Below are positions 59,493-64,000 of a DNA stretch of 64,000 nt, piece after piece. Below the pieces are notes generated by a model. That model was not told where the DNA came from and did no database searches. It was given only the letters and a program-made list of their open reading frames with translations. Each line of letters opens with the position of its first letter. Positions within the stretch are counted from its first letter, which is position 1. The stretch comes from Leishmania infantum JPCM5 (lineage: Eukaryota > Euglenozoa > Kinetoplastea > Trypanosomatida > Trypanosomatidae). The stretch lies in NCBI RefSeq assembly GCF_000002875.2, contig NC_009397.2:312501-376500 (forward strand), in the 5' to 3' direction. A program made the translations under genes and the position numbers.

Positions 59493-61271
59493 TCACCGCG
59501 CGTGCGACTGGAACCACGGCCGCACGTCGACCAGCAGCTCCAGCACGCCAATCACAACCTCCACAAAGACCAGCCAAATCACAATCCACTCCAGTCGCGC
59601 GCCATGCCGTTGCGAGAAGTCCTCGGCCAGCATGGACAAGATCTCGTTCGCCGCATCCAGCTTGTTGTCCAGCGCCTCGACCCGCTCGCTGATCTCGTAC
59701 TCCTCTTTGGTCGCTTGAAAGACCGGCTTCAGATACGAGTTCTCCCAGAAGAAGTCCGGCTCATCCAGCAAGTCAGAGCCGCTCTTCAGCATGAGTCGGT
59801 ACGATAGAACCTCACCACGCAGCTGCAGCAGACGCCGTTCCGTGATGCTGACGGCGCCCTTCTCCCGCAGCTCGCGCGGCAGCGGTGAGCAGCTGTCAGC
59901 CAGCTCCTGTACCTGCAGCTCGATGTAGTCGATCTTGGCAGACTGCGCAAGTGCGTGCGAAGCGCACAGCATCAGCACGCTGCCCGTCGCCAACTCGCCG
60001 CGCCTGTACGGGATGACGAAGTGGTCGAAACGCAGGCGCGCTTTGAAGTTGTCGTCCACCTCCAGCGTGTCGCGAGCGACGAGGTTGAAGGTGCACCACA
60101 CCGGGTAGTTCTCGTTCACGAGCTGCGTCGTGTAGCGGTTGGTCATGCAGTGGCCGATCGCGCTGTGTGGCAGCATGTAGTCGTTCTCCACAATCTTGAA
60201 GTACCGCTGGTCGAAGCCCCACCAGACAACGGCGCCGTAAGGGAAAACGAAGAGGTCAAAGTAATGCATGACGCTGTTGCTCGAGTTCGGCGTCGCCGCG
60301 GCAGCTTCACCTCCTTCACCAACCTGCGCGAGGGTACTGTTTACGGCTGCCTTACTCCTCGTGTTGCTCCCCAACGCACCGTAGCCCTGAGAGGAGGCGG
60401 AGGTAGACTCGCCGAAGCGCTGGGCGGCAGCTGCGACGGCCCCCCGTTCGAGAAGCGGGGGCGGTGGCGGGATGCTGCCGGTATCCTCGCCGTGCACGAC
60501 TAGATCGCCGCTGCGCTGCGCCGCCGGTGCGTGACGCGAGCGTTGGCGATCGCGTTGTGCGGCCGGCGCGTTCGCTCTGTCGCCTGCGTTCGCCTCGACG
60601 TTCACGAAGGATGGCTGCGCGAAGCGCACGTGCAGGACATCGAAGTCGAACTTTGTGTAGTACCCCTGCGCACGGTAGTAGGCCTCCAGCTTGCCCAGGT
60701 GCAACTCGTCCGCGACGCAGATGTAGCCGACACGGCCGACGGGACCCGGGTAGCTCGCCGCGTCCTCCAGGCCGCGCTGGCCTGGCTTGGTCCACGTTCC
60801 GCCCGCGCGGCGGCGTGTTAAGAGAGCGACGCTGCAGTGTGCGGTAGCGAGGCCGGAGTCCGACCGATAGCCACTCGCGACGGCGTTGCCACCACCGCCG
60901 CGGTAGCTGTGGCGGCTGTTCGATCGATGCTGACGGTACCCAGCAATAAGTGGCGTTGGTCCAACACGACCGCCGCGGACGCCACCGCCAACTACGTCCA
61001 CGTCACTCAGCGCCAGCAGCGCTGCCTCATCATCGTCTTCGAGGTTGTCCTTTGGCGCCAGCAGCGACCGCACGATCTGCTGCTCCGCGTCGTACTGGGC
61101 AAACCGACTCCGCGCAAGCAGGTCAAGAAGATGCTGATACTGCTCCTCGCCCTCAACGCCGAGGATAGAGGCGATTTGCGAGACGCGCAGCGTTGTGCAA
61201 CGCCCCGAAGGGCGCAAGAGCTCCACGAGCTGTCTCTGCAGCTTGCTGGATGACTCCGTTTCGCTGTCCAT
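59493..61271 (-). CDS. DUF155/RMND1-family protein with C-terminal membrane helix (592 aa)
   Basis: DUF155 proteins include RMND1 (mitochondrial translation) and yeast RMD1/RMD8-type membrane proteins. Landmarks are GYICVADELHLGKLEAYYRA, the family phrase FDLFVFPYGAVVWWGF (about residues 334-350), LPHSAIGHCMTNR, RLRFDHFVIPYRRG, ALAQSAKIDYIE, the distal DLLDEPDFFWEN motif (near 503), RVEALDNKLDAANEILSMLA, and a final helix EWIVIWLVFVEVVIGVLEL followed by a short tail. The first ~290 residues are variable and Ser/Gly/Ala-rich, apart from a winged-helix-like start (RVSQIASILGVEGEEQY). There is no clear mitochondrial presequence at the chosen ATG (61269-61271), so it may be an RMD8-like endomembrane member rather than an RMND1 orthologue. 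Confidence 0.85.
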   Translation of the reverse strand: MDSETESSSKLQRQLVELLRPSGRCTTLRVSQIASILGVEGEEQYQHLLDLLARSRFAQYDAEQQIVRSLLAPKDNLEDDDEAALLALSDVDVVGGGVRGGRVGPTPLIAGYRQHRSNSRHSYRGGGGNAVASGYRSDSGLATAHCSVALLTRRRAGGTWTKPGQRGLEDAASYPGPVGRVGYICVADELHLGKLEAYYRAQGYYTKFDFDVLHVRFAQPSFVNVEANAGDRANAPAAQRDRQRSRHAPAAQRSGDLVVHGEDTGSIPPPPPLLERGAVAAAAQRFGESTSASSQGYGALGSNTRSKAAVNSTLAQVGEGGEAAAATPNSSNSVMHYFDLFVFPYGAVVWWGFDQRYFKIVENDYMLPHSAIGHCMTNRYTTQLVNENYPVWCTFNLVARDTLEVDDNFKARLRFDHFVIPYRRGELATGSVLMLCASHALAQSAKIDYIELQVQELADSCSPLPRELREKGAVSITERRLLQLRGEVLSYRLMLKSGSDLLDEPDFFWENSYLKPVFQATKEEYEISERVEALDNKLDAANEILSMLAEDFSQRHGARLEWIVIWLVFVEVVIGVLELLVDVRPWFQSHAR

Positions 61272-62430
61272 GATTGCGTAGTCACAGTGGCGTGTGTCTC
61301 TGCGTGTGAGGGGGCAGGGAGGTGGTGGAGGGTGTGTATGGGAGCAGCGCGAGATCTGCAGCGCGAGTGCGACACGCGTTCAAAGCAACACCGGAAGCGC
61401 CACAGCAGGCATATGCGCGAGGCAGAGCTGTAGAGATGCGCCGGTGCAGCAGGGCGAGAAGTGGTGTGGGTGGGTGGGGCGGGGGGGGGCGAGGGGCTCG
61501 CTTCGCGTCACGGCCGCCGCGCTCACTGAATCGATAAAGCCGCAGAGAACGGAAAGAAGAGGATGGTGGTGGGGTTGCGAGAACGGCTAGCAAAACATTA
61601 AAGCACTGCAAGGCGAGTGCTTGGGGTGCTTCGACCCTGTGTGAGCTGCCCGCGGTGTGTGTCTGTGCCTGTGTCTGTGTGTCTGTGTGTGTGTGTGTGT
61701 GTGAGGGAGAAAGTTGGCGGGGGATGGCTGCTATAATTGATGGAGCGATGAGGTGATTGGATGCAATAAAGATAGGGAGGGGGTCGGGGCAGGCGGGCGT
61801 TCCCAGAGGAAGTTGGGTGAGGGACGAGGGGAGGGGAGATGGAGACGGAGAGGGCAGGGCACCAGCCGAACGACGAAGAAGGTGCACACACCGGCACAGC
61901 CTCCGTTGTACCCCTCTCTGACTGGGGGACGAGATGAAAGGACATCAAGTCCACATAAGGCAGAATCCGATGATTCGGAATGATGGCACTGTAAGACCGG
62001 CGAGCACACACGGGCACGCAAACACATGCGGGCACATCCGCACGAGTGCGTATCGTCTGTGTATGCGTGTGTACCTCTGCATGCGTGCCACGTGTATCCC
62101 GTTACCACGGCTGTGGGTTTCTTCGCTTCGGCCTTTGACCTACATTTGCGTGTGCGGTATCATTTTCCGTGTGCAACAGGCTCACACGTGTGTGTGTGTG
62201 TGTCCGCACCTTGCTAGGGCGGACATCTACGGGAAGTGCCGTGTAAAGACACGAACACGAATACGAGCACTGGCATACACACACACACACACGTTCAAGC
62301 GCGCATCTTGAGAAGCGGAAGGGGGGGGGAAGAAAGGTTGGGCCGGAGGTGGGCGGCAGAACGTGTCGAGCGCCGTCTTGGCAGCTCTCACCTCCCCACC
62401 CCGAGAACTCCAAGATGACTCTCTTGCGCT
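61272..62430. other. Intergenic region
   Basis: No gene seen. TG repeats (61668-61702, 62190-62202), AC run (62276-62292) and GA-rich plus blocks (61775-61860, 62315-62335). It spans the 5' UTR of the DUF155 gene and the 3' UTR of the hydrolase gene. Confidence 0.6.
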
Positions 62431-63642
62431 TCACGGCTGTGAAATGAGGGACGCGATGAACGGCGCCACGGCGTCGGTGAACTCCTTCGGCTTCTCGTAA
62501 TGCACAAAGTGCCCGGCGCCGGGCACCTCCACCTGCGTTGCGTTGGAGAAGAAGCGCGAAATGTGCTGGCGGTGATCCGGCTCGTTGTAAGGCGACTTAC
62601 CACCAAAGACGAACATGACAGGAAGCGTGCACAGCCGCGGCGCGGCAGCCGAGGGCGCTTGCCCCATCGTCGTTGCCGACGACGTAAACCAGCGAGTGAT
62701 GGATGGCTGGAAGCTGCCGTAGTCGCCGGCGAGGACCGGCAGATTGCACTTCCACTGCGCCGACTTCGACTTGTCTTTAGGATCAAGGACGATGTTCGTT
62801 GCCACAAAATCGCGCATTTCCTGGTCAGCCATGCCGACCCGGATCAGCTCCGCCGTTGCGTCCTTGTAGCTGTGAATCCCGTCCAGCCGCACCTGCGTCA
62901 TGCGCTCGAGCGTCTCCTTGACGTTGTCAGCGCAGCTGCGCTGTTCACCCAGCCGCATTGTTGGCGTCACGTCCACAATGACAGCACCAGCAACGCGGCC
63001 CAGCAGCGGGATGCGGGAAGCATTACCGTTGCCCGTTGATGGTGAGGAGGACGCACCACGGTTATTGAAGAGCACTTCCGCGATGGGCTGCGAGGAAGCG
63101 AAGCCAAACTCCTCGTTCACGGCACGCATTCCAGCAATGCACTGACGACGGTACTCCGCCGGCCACGCCCCGTATGACGAAGCCGAGCCCGCGTCGTCGC
63201 AGTGATCAGCCCACGATGTCAGCAGCCGATCTTCGTTGGCGCGCCGCAACAGCGCGCCCATCACCGACAAGCCGCCCATGCTGTGCCCAATCAAGATCGC
63301 GTTCCGTGTCGTGCACGAGGCTGGGTCACGAAAGGCGCGGCCCAGCTCCTGCTGTTCGCGCAGCACCAGCGCTTCGAGATCGGATGCAAGCGCCGCGTTT
63401 GTGTGGTCACTACTGTGCGCACTGCTGCCGTGGTTGCGCATGTCCACCGCGATCGCGCGCCGGAGCTTGTCTTTGAGAGCAGAGTGCTCGACAAGGTGGC
63501 GCGAGGCGGTTGCCCAGTTGCCCGAATTGCCAAGGAGACCGTGGGCCACGTACAGCTGACTCGCCGCTGTTGAACACACCGTATTGGCGCTGAACACCTT
63601 CTTCGCCAGTTTTATCGGGCGCACGTCGGCCCCCCGTTGCAT
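62431..63642 (-). CDS. Alpha/beta hydrolase, ABHD11-like (403 aa)
   Basis: The fold is clear. LYVAHGLLGNSGNW (oxyanion region, residues 30-43), AVDMRNHGSS, then the nucleophile elbow ILIGHSMGGLS with Ser121, VIVDVTP, the conserved late strand VMFVFGGKSPY, and PGAGHFVHYEKP with catalytic His378 near the C-terminus. The DVTP and HGLLGN phrases are typical of ABHD11, a mitochondrial serine hydrolase of animals, and its yeast relatives. An insert of ~60 residues (about 130-190) between the elbow and the next strand makes it longer than animal ABHD11. The start MQRGADVRPIKLAKK (ATG 63640-63642) gives a basic, acid-poor N-terminus suited to mitochondrial import. An upstream in-frame ATG (63793-63795) would add a hydrophobic stretch but reads through a TG microsatellite. 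Confidence 0.85.
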   Translation of the reverse strand: MQRGADVRPIKLAKKVFSANTVCSTAASQLYVAHGLLGNSGNWATASRHLVEHSALKDKLRRAIAVDMRNHGSSAHSSDHTNAALASDLEALVLREQQELGRAFRDPASCTTRNAILIGHSMGGLSVMGALLRRANEDRLLTSWADHCDDAGSASSYGAWPAEYRRQCIAGMRAVNEEFGFASSQPIAEVLFNNRGASSSPSTGNGNASRIPLLGRVAGAVIVDVTPTMRLGEQRSCADNVKETLERMTQVRLDGIHSYKDATAELIRVGMADQEMRDFVATNIVLDPKDKSKSAQWKCNLPVLAGDYGSFQPSITRWFTSSATTMGQAPSAAAPRLCTLPVMFVFGGKSPYNEPDHRQHISRFFSNATQVEVPGAGHFVHYEKPKEFTDAVAPFIASLISQP

Positions 63643-63651
63643 TATGCAGGG

Positions 63652-63688
<37 letters not shown>

Positions 63689-64000
63689 GTGAACACTTCC
63701 TTTCCTCCGCCAGCGTGAGAGGGAGGGAGAGACAAGAGGAGGCTTAAGGCGTAGAGGAGCGAGGAAGGGCCGTGCCACCAGCGGCGCGCACGCATGGTCC
63801 GGTGATCGAAAGTACGGAGAGGCGTGCACGACCGTGCCGCTGAACACTGAGCCGCACGCCTCAAGGTGGTGGTATGGCGGTACGGTGTGCATACGTTTTC
63901 GGTTTGGTGCGCACGAGACTGCCCGGACACCCACCCTTCCACAGCTTTCCTGTCTTGCCTGGGCGGGGACGCGGGCAGAGCTTGGATGAGGTGGGATTGA
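63643..64000. other. 5' leader of the hydrolase gene and window edge
   Basis: Contains the TG repeat and, on minus, a pyrimidine-rich block (about 63712-63745). The frame upstream of the ATG at 63642 stays open to 63942, but its first part is His/Thr/Ser-rich. No other gene is visible. Confidence 0.55.
63653..63687. repeat. TG/CA dinucleotide microsatellite
   Basis: About 17 perfect TG units 11 nt upstream of the hydrolase start codon (CA repeat in the transcript). It would encode Thr-His repeats if the upstream in-frame ATG were used. Confidence 0.9.

Overview
This 64 kb window looks like nuclear DNA of a trypanosomatid of the Leishmania lineage. Every gene I can support lies on the minus strand and none has an intron. 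The genes are separated by 0.5-3.9 kb of low-complexity spacer (TG/CA runs, CT-rich tracts, mononucleotide runs). On the transcribed strand, CT-rich tracts followed by an AG precede many start codons. That is the layout of one polycistronic directional cluster processed by spliced-leader trans-splicing and polyadenylation. Two related intergenic repeats resemble Leishmania SIDER retroposon remnants. From memory, the combination of a site-1-protease-like subtilisin, NADH-cytochrome b5 reductase, RPT2, leucyl-tRNA synthetase and RPB10 lies together on Leishmania chromosome 13; I could not check this. The species is not determined. There are two runs of about 100 N (17927-18026 and 37442-37542), each inside a gene.

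Layout in transcription order, right to left: an ABHD11-like alpha/beta hydrolase (62431-63642); a DUF155/RMND1-family protein (59493-61271); RNA polymerase subunit RPB10 (58067-58336); a coiled-coil protein resembling ciliary TPH/CFAP210 proteins (55345-56940); cytosolic leucyl-tRNA synthetase (50489-53716); 26S proteasome ATPase RPT2 (47000-48316); two tandem, divergent paralogues of a very large protein family (38337-43106 and 30620-37769) in which I see a degenerate HECT ubiquitin-ligase fold; NADH-cytochrome b5 reductase (26830-27756); an NDK-like plus DPY30-motif protein resembling RSP23/NME5 (24157-24876); a doubtful, possibly frameshifted small gene (22875-23399); the subtilisin/site-1-protease-like SUB (16331-21610); an unknown protein (14331-15431); a CAP59/GT69-type glycosyltransferase (9423-13340); a four-TM unknown protein (7355-8338); an unknown protein with an RRM/calcipressin-like tail (5105-6493); a CCDC137-like basic protein (2810-4282); and an AMP-deaminase-like gene leaving the left edge (1-1908).

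The genes do not form a single pathway, as is usual in such clusters. One theme recurs: several members keep the fold of an enzyme while lacking key catalytic residues. These are the AMP deaminase homologue (metal-binding HxH replaced by CxS), the HECT-like pair (catalytic Cys replaced by Ser in one, the whole C-lobe absent in the other), and the NDK-like protein (no active-site His). The SUB protease has Glu where the catalytic Asp is expected. The HECT-like pair is the best candidate for an undescribed system.
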